From Piscirickettsiaceae bacterium (GTDB lineage Bacteria; Pseudomonadota; Gammaproteobacteria; PS1; Pseudothioglobaceae): a stretch of 10,750 bases of DNA. The position numbers were made by a program, and so were the translations under genes. Location: NCBI GenBank assembly GCA_012963565.1, contig DTVJ01000039.1, positions 1-10,750 on the forward strand, given 5' to 3'. Below, piece after piece: positions 1 to 7,625 of this stretch (position 1 is the first letter of the stretch; each line of letters starts with the position of its first letter). The notes beneath the pieces are model-generated. The model searched no databases and had not been told where the DNA came from. It saw nothing but the letters and a program-made list of their open reading frames with translations.

Positions 1-727
1 AATCATCGTTGTTGTTAAAGACCTCTAGATAGTTAGTTTTAAAAATTTCGATACTATCCTGGTCGGTTGCGAATTCTCTAGCAGGTAGGAGTGAAATTTG
101 GTCTGTGACATCGACTGAGCGCTGTGTTGAAGTGTCAAAAGTGCGAATAGATTCAATTTCTTGGTCGAATAAGTCAAGGCGGTAAGGTGATCTAGCCCCC
201 ATTGGATACAGATCAATTAGTGATCCTCTAATGTTAAATTCACCGTGCTCCATCACTGTGGATACACGGTTGTAACCGATTTTGAGTAATTTCTCAGCAA
301 AGGTCTGAGTGTCTAGTTCATCACCAGTTTGCAAACTAAAACTATATTTATGACTGAACTCTAACGGGCACAGTTGTTGAGATAAGGACTCTAATGTGGT
401 GATGACAATGCCTTGCTTCAGGTTTTGTAATTTAGACAGTGTAGATAATCGACTAGAGGTAATGTCTGGATGAGGGGAAAAATGATCAAAAGCCAGTACT
501 TCCCAGTTGTCAAATCTGAGAATATCCAAACCATCATTATAAAAATTAAGAGATTTGTACAAATAATCATAGTGGGTAATATCATTGGCAATAACCAACA
601 CAACTTGATTTTGTTTTTTGACGAATTCAATCAGTGCTAAGGCTTGTGCACTGCCGTATAGTGAGCCCCAATAAAATTTTTGTCCTGATTGAAAAGGGTG
701 GGTATCCTGAAGATAGAGGTGTGGCAT
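1..727 (-). CDS. mfd: Transcription-repair coupling factor Mfd, N-terminal part (cut by window edge)
   Basis: Mfd is a cytoplasmic DNA translocase that removes RNA polymerase stalled at lesions and recruits UvrA to start nucleotide excision repair. Only the first 242 residues are present (the family has about 1150), so the RNA-polymerase-binding and helicase-motor domains lie outside. What is visible is the UvrB-like N-terminal module: a degenerate nucleotide-binding-like start (residues 20-35, WGSLYGSAQAL), the FSPHPDITSSRLSTL block (83-97), the VMEHGEFNIRGSLIDLYPMG block (158-177) and LLPAREF (213-219). These line up closely with E. coli Mfd. The reading frame is intact to the edge. The ATG at 727 sits 2 bases after the maf stop, so the two genes are probably one transcript; I see only a weak Shine-Dalgarno there. 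Identity is near certain; completeness cannot be judged. Confidence 0.95.
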   Translation of the reverse strand, partial: MPHLYLQDTHPFQSGQKFYWGSLYGSAQALALIEFVKKQNQVVLVIANDITHYDYLYKSLNFYNDGLDILRFDNWEVLAFDHFSPHPDITSSRLSTLSKLQNLKQGIVITTLESLSQQLCPLEFSHKYSFSLQTGDELDTQTFAEKLLKIGYNRVSTVMEHGEFNIRGSLIDLYPMGARSPYRLDLFDQEIESIRTFDTSTQRSVDVTDQISLLPAREFATDQDSIEIFKTNYLEVFNNNDD

Positions 728-729
728 CT

Positions 730-1359
730 TTAGTTTGCTAAGATATCAACGCCTTCATTTTCTAGCATTTTGATGAGTTGAATAAGTGGCAGCCCAACCA
801 ACGTGTTTGGATCGTCACCTTCTAGGCGTTCAAACAAGCTAATGCCGAGTGCTTCAGATTTGAAACTACCAGCGCAATTGTAGGGCTGCTCTTTTTTAAG
901 ATAGTTGTCGATTTGTTCAGCACTCAGGGTTCTAAAAACAACTTTAAAAGTTTCAACAATTGTTTGTATCTTGCCGCTATTTGTATTTAAAAGTGATAAA
1001 CTTGTAAGAAAAGTAACCGTATTTCCAGAACTTTGTTGGAGCTGCCTAACCGCATTTTCATGGTTGTGTGGTTTGGTTAAAATTGCATCATCAGCATGAG
1101 TACCACTAGAAAGAGTGGCAACTTGGTCTGAGGCGATAATGAGACCGCTTTGGGTTTTAGCTACTTTATGTGCTTTTTCTTGCGCTAAGCGAAACACCAA
1201 CTGCTTAGGGGTTTCACCTGCTTGTTGTGATTCATCAATATCAGGTGCATGTACTGAAAACTCAAGCCCAAGCTTAGCTAGTAGCTCTTTTCTGAAAGGT
1301 GAAGATGAGGCAAGAATTAATGACACTAGCGTTGACAGTATTTGTAAAATAGAACTCAT
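730..1359 (-). CDS. yceF: Maf/YceF family nucleoside triphosphate pyrophosphatase (7-methyl-GTP type)
   Basis: Maf proteins hydrolyse non-canonical or modified NTPs to NMP and pyrophosphate; the YceF branch prefers 7-methyl-GTP. The sequence shows the LILASSSPFRKELL entry motif (14-27), the IIASDQ catalytic motif (74-79, Asp78), KP at 96-97, CAGSFKSEALGI (162-173) and GDDPNTLVGLPL (181-192). The last two match E. coli YceF and not the dTTP/UTP-type YhdE. The segment before KP (about 84-95) is longer than in E. coli YceF. The start is uncertain: the ATG at 1359 adds about 11 residues before the family's usual beginning, while a GTG at 1326 would give the short YceF-like N-terminus (198 residues). 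Neither start has a good Shine-Dalgarno. It is the upstream gene of a likely maf-mfd operon. The family is clear; substrate preference is inferred from similarity. Confidence 0.92.
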   Translation of the reverse strand: MSSILQILSTLVSLILASSSPFRKELLAKLGLEFSVHAPDIDESQQAGETPKQLVFRLAQEKAHKVAKTQSGLIIASDQVATLSSGTHADDAILTKPHNHENAVRQLQQSSGNTVTFLTSLSLLNTNSGKIQTIVETFKVVFRTLSAEQIDNYLKKEQPYNCAGSFKSEALGISLFERLEGDDPNTLVGLPLIQLIKMLENEGVDILAN

Positions 1360-1360
1360 T
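1332..1360 (+). promoter_or_regulatory. folA: Weak candidate promoter region for folA
   Basis: A perfect -35 hexamer, TTGACA, sits at 1332-1337, about 47 bases before the folA ATG and inside the 5' end of maf. The expected -10 position 17 bases further on (1355-1360, CTCATT) is poor. A TAAAAT at 1345-1350 is too close to pair with it, but could act with the ATGACA at 1320-1325 (19-base spacer). A folA promoter is likely in this stretch; the exact elements are not settled. Confidence 0.25.
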
Positions 1361-1383
1361 TTACTTTATTCAAGACTTCTTCT

Positions 1384-1878
1384 ATGCGATTATCTATTAT
1401 TGTGGCCATGGATGACAACCAGTTGATTGGCAAAGATAACGCTTTGCCTTGGCACTTACCAGCTGATTTGGGTTATTTCAAAAAAACCACCACGGGTAAA
1501 ACAGTACTTATGGGTCGTAAAACATATGAATCTATTGGCAGACCATTACCTAATCGTCGTAATGTGATTGTGAGTCGCAATACCGACTTTCAAGCAGAAG
1601 GTTGTGAAGTGGTTAGTAGTATTAATGCTGCGCTTACGCTAGCTAAAAATGATGATGAAGTGATGGTGATGGGCGGTGCTTCTTTTTATGAGCAGATGCT
1701 ACCCAATGCTGATCGACTCTACATTACTAAAATTGAAGGCGAGTTTGAGGGCGATGCACACTTCCCTAGCTTTGATCGTAGTGAGTTTACTGAGATTAGT
1801 CGAGAGTCACACACACCTGATGAGAAAAATCAATATACTTATCACTTCACCATTTTAGAAAGGAATTCATCATGTTGA
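1384..1878 (+). CDS. folA: Dihydrofolate reductase, type I chromosomal
   Basis: DHFR reduces dihydrofolate to tetrahydrofolate with NADPH, feeding thymidylate, purine and formyl-methionine synthesis; it is the target of trimethoprim. The 164 residues form one DHFR domain (E. coli has 159). Visible landmarks are W23 and the catalytic acid D28 in LPWHLPADLGYF (21-32), F32, the NADPH-binding GRKTYESIGRPLPNR (44-58) with R58 for the folate glutamate tail, VMGGASFYEQMLP (95-107) with the Gly-Gly pair, and T115 in the YITKI strand. All key residues are kept, so the enzyme should be active and of ordinary chromosomal type, with no sign of a plasmid-borne resistant form. It diverges from maf, only 24 bases separating the two ATGs. 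Its end overlaps the next gene by 7 bases. No clear Shine-Dalgarno precedes the ATG. Confidence 0.97.
   Translation: MRLSIIVAMDDNQLIGKDNALPWHLPADLGYFKKTTTGKTVLMGRKTYESIGRPLPNRRNVIVSRNTDFQAEGCEVVSSINAALTLAKNDDEVMVMGGASFYEQMLPNADRLYITKIEGEFEGDAHFPSFDRSEFTEISRESHTPDEKNQYTYHFTILERNSSC
1389..1418 (-). promoter_or_regulatory. Candidate sigma70 promoter for maf-mfd
   Basis: On the minus strand TTGTCA (1418-1413) and GATAAT (1394-1389) each match the consensus at 5 of 6 bases and are 18 bases apart. Transcription would begin near 1382 and give a leader of about 22 bases before the maf ATG at 1359. The promoter lies inside the first codons of the divergent folA. This was found by eye only and is unproven. 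Confidence 0.4.
1861..1864 (+). promoter_or_regulatory. Ribosome binding site of the small lipoprotein gene
   Basis: AGGA within AAAGGAATTC ends 7 bases before the ATG at 1872. It lies inside the last codons of folA. It supports the 60-codon lipoprotein frame as a real translated gene, independently initiated or coupled to folA. Confidence 0.7.
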
Positions 1879-2054
1879 AAATGACATCATTGCTATTTGC
1901 GCTCATTATGCTATCAGGCTGTGTACTTACCAAGGTGGTGACTGTACCTATGCGAGTCACGGGAGCAATTATTTCAGTGATACCTGGCGTGGGTGAGAGT
2001 ATCGATGCTGCGATTGATGAAACTGCGGATGTGATTGATGCAATTCCTATCTAA
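1872..2054 (+). CDS. Small predicted lipoprotein, 60 residues
   Basis: This is a short protein with an N-terminal lipoprotein signal: K3, a hydrophobic stretch (about 5-14), then the lipobox LSGC with the lipidated Cys at 17. The mature part would be only 44 residues. The residue after Cys is Val, not Asp, so Lol sorting would favour the outer membrane. The mature chain begins VLTKVVTVPMRVTG, continues with a Gly/Ile/Val-rich segment (AIISVIPGVGES, 32-43) and ends in an acidic helix-like tail (IDAAIDETADVIDAIPI, 44-60). I recall very similar short lipoproteins in other gammaproteobacteria, catalogued as a small lipoprotein family of unknown function, but give no firm family number. It has a good Shine-Dalgarno, overlaps folA by 7 bases and is followed by a strong terminator, so it is the last gene of the folA transcript. 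Function is unknown. Confidence 0.85.
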   Translation: MLKMTSLLFALIMLSGCVLTKVVTVPMRVTGAIISVIPGVGESIDAAIDETADVIDAIPI

Positions 2055-2076
2055 TGTATCATTAATTAAAAGTAAT

Positions 2077-2104
2077 AAAAAGGCTGTTTTCACAGCCTTT
2101 TTTT
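2077..2104. terminator. Bidirectional intrinsic terminator between the folA-lipoprotein unit and gltB
   Basis: AGGCTGT (2081-2087) pairs perfectly with ACAGCCT (2092-2098) around a TTTC loop. The A-run at 2077-2080 and T-run at 2099-2104 extend the stem and provide a U-tract in either direction. It lies 22 bases after the lipoprotein stop and just beyond the gltB stop, so it can end both converging transcripts. Confidence 0.9.
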
Positions 2105-2110
2105 GGTTTG

Positions 2111-5100
2111 CTATTTGGCGTTTTGTGCCAAGACACGTTTGAAGTCTTTCGGCATCACCTTAACAAAATTCTGTAATTCTTCGTTCCAATTATCTACAAT
2201 ATGCTGCGCAATAGCAGAGCCAGTAAACTGAGCATGATTTGATACATAGTGCAAAAGTTCCTTTTGTGCTTCATCATCCATTGGGTCAAGATCAATCATG
2301 ACTGGATTACACATCGACTCAAAAGTGTTGTTTGGATTGTAGATATAAGCAATACCACCACTCATACCGGCACCAAAGTTACGACCCACTTCACCAAGGA
2401 TAATCGCGCGACCACCGGTCATATATTCACAACCATGATCGCCAACACCCTCAACCACAGCAACTACGCCCGAGTTACGCACACAGAAACGCTCTGCTAC
2501 ACGACCCGATAGGTACATCTCGCCACCAGTTGAGCCATAACCACACACGTTACCCGCAATAATTTCTTCTACCGAATTAAAGGTAGAATTCTTTGGTGGA
2601 TAAACAATCACTCGGCCACCTGACAAACCTTTACCTACATAGTCATTGGCATCGCCCTCTACTTCTAGGGTGATGCCGTTTGCTAGGAATGCACCTAGTG
2701 ACTGGCCTGCAGAGCCTTTGAAGTTAATATGAATCGCACCTTCTTTCAGGTTATTACCGCCTCGAGTCTTAACCACATGCGACGATAACATCGCACCAAC
2801 AGCGCGATCAACATTGCTAATTGGTGAGTTGAGTTGCACTGATTCATTACCCTCGATAGCAGCCTTAGATTGTTCAATCAGGACATTATCCAACTGTAAC
2901 TCTAATTGATGGTCTTGCAAAATGCTTTGGTAAGTACCAGTGTCATCGTTTGGTTTTTGTGCAGGCATCAGTAAAGCGTCTAAATTAATAGAGCCTTGTT
3001 TCCAATGTTCAATTGCTTTATCCATTTCTAACATGTCAACACGACCAATCATCTCATTTACAGTTTTAAAACCAAGTTCTGCCATAATCAGACGTAATTC
3101 CTCAGCCACCATGAATAAATAATTCACAACATGTTCAGGCTTGCCCGTAAATTTTTTACGTAATTCTTTGTCTTGCGTAGCGATACCTACTGGACAAGTA
3201 TTCAGGTGACATTTACGCATCATAATACAACCCATGGTTACAAGCGGAGCAGTTGAAAAGCCAAATTCTTCAGCGCCTAATAGTACGCCAATGGCAACAT
3301 CACGACCTGTCTTTAATTGACCATCCGTTTGAATGACTACGCGAGAACGCAAATCATTCATCACCAAGGTTTGGTGTGTTTCTGCTAGACCAAGTTCCCA
3401 AGGTAATCCCGCATGTTTGATACTTGTTAATGGCGATGCGCCGGTACCACCGTCATGACCCGCAATCACAATGTGATCAGATTTAGCTTTGGTTACACCC
3501 GCAGCAATCGTACCAACACCAACTTCAGCCACTAACTTCACACTAATACGTGCAGCAGGGTTAGAACGCTTAAGATCAAAAATTAGTTGCGATAAATCTT
3601 CGATTGAATAAATATCATGATGTGGTGGTGGAGAAATTAAGCCGACACCTGGTGTTGAGTGTCGGATCTTAGCAATACCCTCATCAACTTTAGTGCCCGG
3701 AAGCTCACCACCTTCGCCCGGCTTAGCGCCTTGTGAAACTTTAATTTGGATTTCATCAGCATTGTTTAGGTAATCAATAGTCACACCAAAACGACCTGAA
3801 GCCACTTGCTTAATGGCAGAGCGACGTGAGTCACCATTCGCATCTGGTGTCCAACGTTTAGAATCTTCACCACCTTCACCAGTGTTTGATTTACCACCTA
3901 AGCGGTTCATTGCAATGGCCAATGATTCGTGAGATTCAGCAGAGATTGAGCCAAAACTCATTGCACCTGTGGCAAACCGTTTGACAATTTCTTTGGCATC
4001 TTCAACCTCATTAATTGAGATTGGATTGCCTTTTTTGAACGACATTAGGCCACGAAGTGCACAGTTACGCGTGCCTTCTTCGTTCGAGCGTTTAGAAAAT
4101 GCCCAATAAGCCTCTTGATCATTATTGCGTGCAGCGAGTTGCAGGTTTGCAATAGTTTGCGGTTCCCACATATGTTTTTCGCCGCCACTACGCCAGTGGT
4201 AATGACCTAAATTATCAAGATCAATGGCTTGATAAGCCTCATGGTGACGTTTTTCAACTTCTAGTTGCAAGACATCAAAACCAACCCCTTTAATGCGAGA
4301 TGCTGTTTCAAAGAAACATTTCTCCATCACTTCTGGTGCTAGACCAACGGCTTCAAAAATTTGTGCACCTTTGTACGATTCAAGTGTTGATATGCCCATT
4401 TTTGCCATTACTTTGAGCATGCCTTTGCCCACACCCTTGCGATAGGCTTTGATAATGGCTTTATCACTTTCGATGTCGATCATCTCGTCACGTCTAGCTT
4501 GCCACAGCGCCTCAAAGGCTAAATACGGGTTAATCGCATCTGCACCAAAACCAGTGAGTAGACAGAAGTGATGCACTTCACGTGCTTCACCAGTTTCAAC
4601 AATAATGCCAACTTGAGTGCGCTCATGGCTGGCTACTAAATATCTGTGTAGTGCGGAAGAGGCCAACAACGCGCTGATTGCTGCGCGATTTTCACCAACA
4701 TTGCGATCCGATAAAATCACCAAAGAATGGCCGTCTTTAATGGCTTGTGAACCTTGCGCACAAATATCATCTAGTAATTCAGATACTTTTCTACCCTTGT
4801 TGATATCATAAGTAATATCAATAGTCTTAGAAGTCCAACCACGGAAGTTACAGTGACGTAGAGCTGCGGTTTCTTCATTGGTTAAAATTGGATGATCAAT
4901 TACCAAACGATGGGCATTTTCTGGCTTGTTACTGAGTAAGTTACCTTCAGGTCCAATTGAACAACGTAGTGACATCACTATTTCTTCACGAATAGAGTCA
5001 ATCGCCGGGTTGGTTACTTGGGCAAATAGTTGCTTGAAATAATCGTAAATAATGCGTGACTGGTCGCTTAAGCAGGCCAATGCTGAATCATTACCCATTG

Positions 5101-6610
5101 AGCCGACTGGATCACGCAGTTCGCTCACTAAAGGTAGGAGCATAAATTGCAAAGTTTCAGTGCTATAACCAAATGCCTTTAAGCGATGAATCAGAGATCC
5201 AGGATGGAAACCGTGTGCTTCCTGTTCGCAGCGTAATTCTGATAAATGGATTTGTTGATCATTCAGCCAATCTTGGTAAGGATTTTTAGCAACTAATTCG
5301 GCTTTAATGGCTTCGTCATCGATGAGTTCGCCTTTTTCAAAATCAACCAAGAACATCTTGCCGGGGCGTAACCTGCCTTTGGTCTTGACGTTGTCGGTTT
5401 CCACATCAACCACACCAACTTCTGATGCCATAATCACACGATCATCGTGGGTCAGATAAAAGCGTGAGGGGCGCAAGCCGTTACGATCCAGTACCGCGCC
5501 AATATAGTGACCATCAGTAAAGGCGATAGAAGCAGGCCCATCCCACGGCTCCATCACGTTTGAGAAATATTCATAAAATGCCTTCTTTTCAGCACTCATG
5601 TTATCGTCATTTTGCCAAGCTTCTGGCACCATCATCAGTACCGCTTCTTGCAATGAGCGACCATTCATCATTAAGAATTCTAAGACATTATCAAAGCTAC
5701 CTGAGTCAGAAACTTCGGTTTCAATCACTGGTAGGGTTTTAACCAAATCGTCTGTGAATAGATCACTTGTTAATACACCTTCCCGAGCGCGCATCCAGTT
5801 GTAATTACCTTGACGTGTGTTAATTTCACCGTTGTGTGACATATAGCGACAAGGTTGCGCTCTGTCCCAAGATGGGAAGGTATTGGTTGAGAAGCGCGAG
5901 TGCACCATAGCCAAGTAAGTTGAATACTCAGGGTTAGATAAGTCTGTAAAAAAATCAAGTACTTGAGAACCCATCAGCATACCTTTGTAAATAATGACGC
6001 TGGTTGATAAACTACAAATGTAGAATAACAAGGCTTGCGACAATGATGCATCAGTACGAATGGCATTTGACACGAGTTTTCTGATTACGAATAAAGCACG
6101 TTCAAATGCTTTGTTATCAATGTCGTTAGCGCTGGCGATGATGAGTTGCTTAATCACAGGCTGTGATTCTCTAGCTGTGTGTCCAACATCTGCTTTAACA
6201 GCGTCTATAGGTACATCTCGCCAGCCGATTAAAGTTTGGCCTTCTGCAGCAATGGTTTTCTCCAATAAATCCATACAATGTGCTCTTTGTGCATCGTCCT
6301 GTGGCAAGAAGATATTGCCCACACCGTACTGGCCTTTTTCAACGCTAACACCAAATAATGTGTTGATTTCTTGCGCAAAAAATTCATGAGGAATGTTAGT
6401 TAAAATACCGGCACCATCACCTGTGTTTGCTTCGCAGCCACAGCCACCACGGTGATCCATACGTGCAAGCATTTCTAGGGCATCTGCAGTAATTTGATGT
6501 GAAGACTGCCCCTTAATATGGGCAATAAAGCCAACACCACAGTTTTCCTTTTCATTGTTTGGATGGTAAAGACCGATTGGTTTAGGTAGGTGTAATAACT
6601 GCTCTTTCAT
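2111..6610 (-). CDS. gltB: Glutamate synthase large subunit (GOGAT), without an adjacent small subunit
   Basis: GltB moves the amide nitrogen of glutamine onto 2-oxoglutarate, making two glutamates. From the ATG at 6610 it has 1499 residues, normal for the family. In order: class II glutamine amidotransferase domain with nucleophile Cys24 (NCGVGFIA, exposed by removal of a 23-residue propeptide) and EPWDGPASIAFTDG; central linker domain; FMN-binding synthase barrel (GGKSNTGEGGEDS near 910, SPPPHHDIYS near 990, GHDGGTGASPLTS near 1050); 3Fe-4S cysteines C1128, C1134 and C1139 (C-x5-C-x4-C); C-terminal Gly-rich beta-helix near 1390-1420. An earlier ATG at 6649 adds 13 residues (Cys then at 37). 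I prefer 6610 because a TATAAT at 6657-6652 would put the transcript start at or after 6649. gltD is on neither side, so the electron donor is open: NADPH through a distant GltD, or ferredoxin. Confidence 0.95.
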   Translation of the reverse strand: MKEQLLHLPKPIGLYHPNNEKENCGVGFIAHIKGQSSHQITADALEMLARMDHRGGCGCEANTGDGAGILTNIPHEFFAQEINTLFGVSVEKGQYGVGNIFLPQDDAQRAHCMDLLEKTIAAEGQTLIGWRDVPIDAVKADVGHTARESQPVIKQLIIASANDIDNKAFERALFVIRKLVSNAIRTDASLSQALLFYICSLSTSVIIYKGMLMGSQVLDFFTDLSNPEYSTYLAMVHSRFSTNTFPSWDRAQPCRYMSHNGEINTRQGNYNWMRAREGVLTSDLFTDDLVKTLPVIETEVSDSGSFDNVLEFLMMNGRSLQEAVLMMVPEAWQNDDNMSAEKKAFYEYFSNVMEPWDGPASIAFTDGHYIGAVLDRNGLRPSRFYLTHDDRVIMASEVGVVDVETDNVKTKGRLRPGKMFLVDFEKGELIDDEAIKAELVAKNPYQDWLNDQQIHLSELRCEQEAHGFHPGSLIHRLKAFGYSTETLQFMLLPLVSELRDPVGSMGNDSALACLSDQSRIIYDYFKQLFAQVTNPAIDSIREEIVMSLRCSIGPEGNLLSNKPENAHRLVIDHPILTNEETAALRHCNFRGWTSKTIDITYDINKGRKVSELLDDICAQGSQAIKDGHSLVILSDRNVGENRAAISALLASSALHRYLVASHERTQVGIIVETGEAREVHHFCLLTGFGADAINPYLAFEALWQARRDEMIDIESDKAIIKAYRKGVGKGMLKVMAKMGISTLESYKGAQIFEAVGLAPEVMEKCFFETASRIKGVGFDVLQLEVEKRHHEAYQAIDLDNLGHYHWRSGGEKHMWEPQTIANLQLAARNNDQEAYWAFSKRSNEEGTRNCALRGLMSFKKGNPISINEVEDAKEIVKRFATGAMSFGSISAESHESLAIAMNRLGGKSNTGEGGEDSKRWTPDANGDSRRSAIKQVASGRFGVTIDYLNNADEIQIKVSQGAKPGEGGELPGTKVDEGIAKIRHSTPGVGLISPPPHHDIYSIEDLSQLIFDLKRSNPAARISVKLVAEVGVGTIAAGVTKAKSDHIVIAGHDGGTGASPLTSIKHAGLPWELGLAETHQTLVMNDLRSRVVIQTDGQLKTGRDVAIGVLLGAEEFGFSTAPLVTMGCIMMRKCHLNTCPVGIATQDKELRKKFTGKPEHVVNYLFMVAEELRLIMAELGFKTVNEMIGRVDMLEMDKAIEHWKQGSINLDALLMPAQKPNDDTGTYQSILQDHQLELQLDNVLIEQSKAAIEGNESVQLNSPISNVDRAVGAMLSSHVVKTRGGNNLKEGAIHINFKGSAGQSLGAFLANGITLEVEGDANDYVGKGLSGGRVIVYPPKNSTFNSVEEIIAGNVCGYGSTGGEMYLSGRVAERFCVRNSGVVAVVEGVGDHGCEYMTGGRAIILGEVGRNFGAGMSGGIAYIYNPNNTFESMCNPVMIDLDPMDDEAQKELLHYVSNHAQFTGSAIAQHIVDNWNEELQNFVKVMPKDFKRVLAQNAK

Positions 6611-6651
6611 TATGGTAATGTTGCTCAAATAAAAATCGAAAAAATCCATTA

Positions 6652-6681
6652 ATTATAACGTAAAAGGCCATACTCCTGGCC
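6652..6681 (-). promoter_or_regulatory. gltB: Candidate gltB promoter with an inverted repeat over the -35 region
   Basis: A perfect -10 hexamer TATAAT reads leftward at 6657-6652. No acceptable -35 hexamer lies 16-18 bases upstream. That place is instead occupied by an inverted repeat, GGCCA (6666-6670) and TGGCC (6677-6681) with a 6-base spacer. This suggests an activator-dependent or repressed promoter, but the regulator is unknown. I see no sigma54 (TGGCAC-N5-TTGC) pattern there. The predicted transcript start is near 6645. Confidence 0.4.
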
Positions 6682-6726
6682 CTGAAATACGTGACTTTAG
6701 TGCTGTTTCTAGCAAAAATTTTCAGG

Positions 6727-6732
6727 TAGAAT
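6727..6732 (+). promoter_or_regulatory. Possible -10 box for yaaA
   Basis: TAGAAT at 6727-6732 matches the -10 consensus at 5 of 6 bases and would give a leader of about 27 bases before the yaaA ATG. No convincing -35 is visible. The surrounding 155-base gltB-yaaA gap is very AT-rich, so a chance match is quite possible. Confidence 0.2.
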
Positions 6733-6765
6733 ATTTTTTAATTTTTTAACCTTATTCTTGACTCG

Positions 6766-7518
6766 ATGTTAGCTGTTATTTCACCCTCTAAAACTCAGGA
6801 TTTTGCCCCTACTGATATCAGCGCATATACTCAAACGCGCCAGATTAAACAATCTGATGAATTGGTTAATATACTCAAAGGCAAAACCCAAGACGAAATC
6901 TCCAACTTGATGTCTATTAGTGATAAATTATCGAAGTTAAATTTTGATCGATTTCAAACGTTCGCAACACCATTTACTTTAAGGAATGCTAAGCAAGCAT
7001 TATTGGCGTTTAAAGGTGATGTTTATAATGGCATTGATGCACCGAGCTTGTCGCAAGAGGATTTGGAGTTTGCACAGGATAGCGTACGCATGTTATCCGG
7101 TCTATACGGGGTGATCAGGCCGCTAGATCTAATTGCGCCCTATCGTTTAGAAATGGGCACAAGATTGGTCAATAGCAAAGGCAAGAATTTGTATGAATTT
7201 TGGGGTGATCAAATCTCTAACGTGTTGAATGATGACGAGTCTGAGGTGATTATTAACTTGGCTTCCAACGAGTATTTTAAGGGTATTGATAAAAAGGCGT
7301 TGAACGCTAAAATTATTAATATCGCCTTTAAAGAACTTAAGAATGATAAGTATAAAATTATCGGTATTTATGCCAAACGCGCCCGTGGTTTGATGGTGAA
7401 TTATATAATCAAAAACAGACTTATTAAGCCTGAGTCATTAAAAGCATTCGATGTGGAAGGCTATCAGTTCAGAGAAGAATTATCTGATACGCTCACATGG
7501 GTATTTACTCGCGATTAG
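6766..7518 (+). CDS. yaaA: Peroxide stress protein YaaA (DUF328/UPF0246)
   Basis: YaaA is a cytoplasmic protein that in E. coli is induced by peroxide and lowers free intracellular iron, limiting Fenton damage; a DNA-binding fold has been described for the family. The 250 residues span the whole family length (E. coli 258). Conserved blocks visible are ISPSKT (5-10), MSISDKLSKLN near 49-59, LLAFKGDVYNG (79-89), MLSGLYGVIRPLDL near 109-122 followed by PYRLEMG, INLASNEYFK near 163-172, and YAKRARGLM (about 202-210). The match to E. coli YaaA extends end to end. The ATG at 6766 gives the usual MLxxISPxKT beginning, although no Shine-Dalgarno is evident in the AT-rich leader. It stands alone: divergent from gltB and convergent with the next gene. 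No clear OxyR site is visible. The family is certain; the function is carried over from E. coli. Confidence 0.94.
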   Translation: MLAVISPSKTQDFAPTDISAYTQTRQIKQSDELVNILKGKTQDEISNLMSISDKLSKLNFDRFQTFATPFTLRNAKQALLAFKGDVYNGIDAPSLSQEDLEFAQDSVRMLSGLYGVIRPLDLIAPYRLEMGTRLVNSKGKNLYEFWGDQISNVLNDDESEVIINLASNEYFKGIDKKALNAKIINIAFKELKNDKYKIIGIYAKRARGLMVNYIIKNRLIKPESLKAFDVEGYQFREELSDTLTWVFTRD

Positions 7519-7625
7519 GCTCGCTTATTCCAAAGCAATCCTGTGTTTTGTGCATAGCGCCCCCTTCATTGGATAGAATTTAGAGGAAGTGAGTTTATTT
7601 CGTCTTTCACGGGTAAGAGCATGCT

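Noticed and set aside
418..630. Leftward open frame of 70 codons, rich in hydrophobic residues, inside mfd
   Set aside because: It lies in a different frame within well-conserved Mfd sequence. The hydrophobic look comes from the AT-rich codons, not from a real membrane protein.
1115..1426. Rightward open frame of 103 codons opposite maf
   Set aside because: It is antisense to a clear Maf protein and overlaps the folA start in another frame. It has Cys/Ser-rich low-quality sequence and no family resemblance, so it is a shadow.
6060..6389. Rightward open frame of 109 codons opposite the gltB amidotransferase region
   Set aside because: It is antisense to strongly conserved GltB sequence and has no recognisable motif. 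Long antisense frames are expected opposite such a large gene.
7519..7625. Gap between the converging yaaA and mutT-thiE genes, inspected for a terminator, small RNA or tRNA remnant
   Set aside because: I find no stable stem followed by a T-run and no tRNA-like pairing. The stretch shows no support for any feature.
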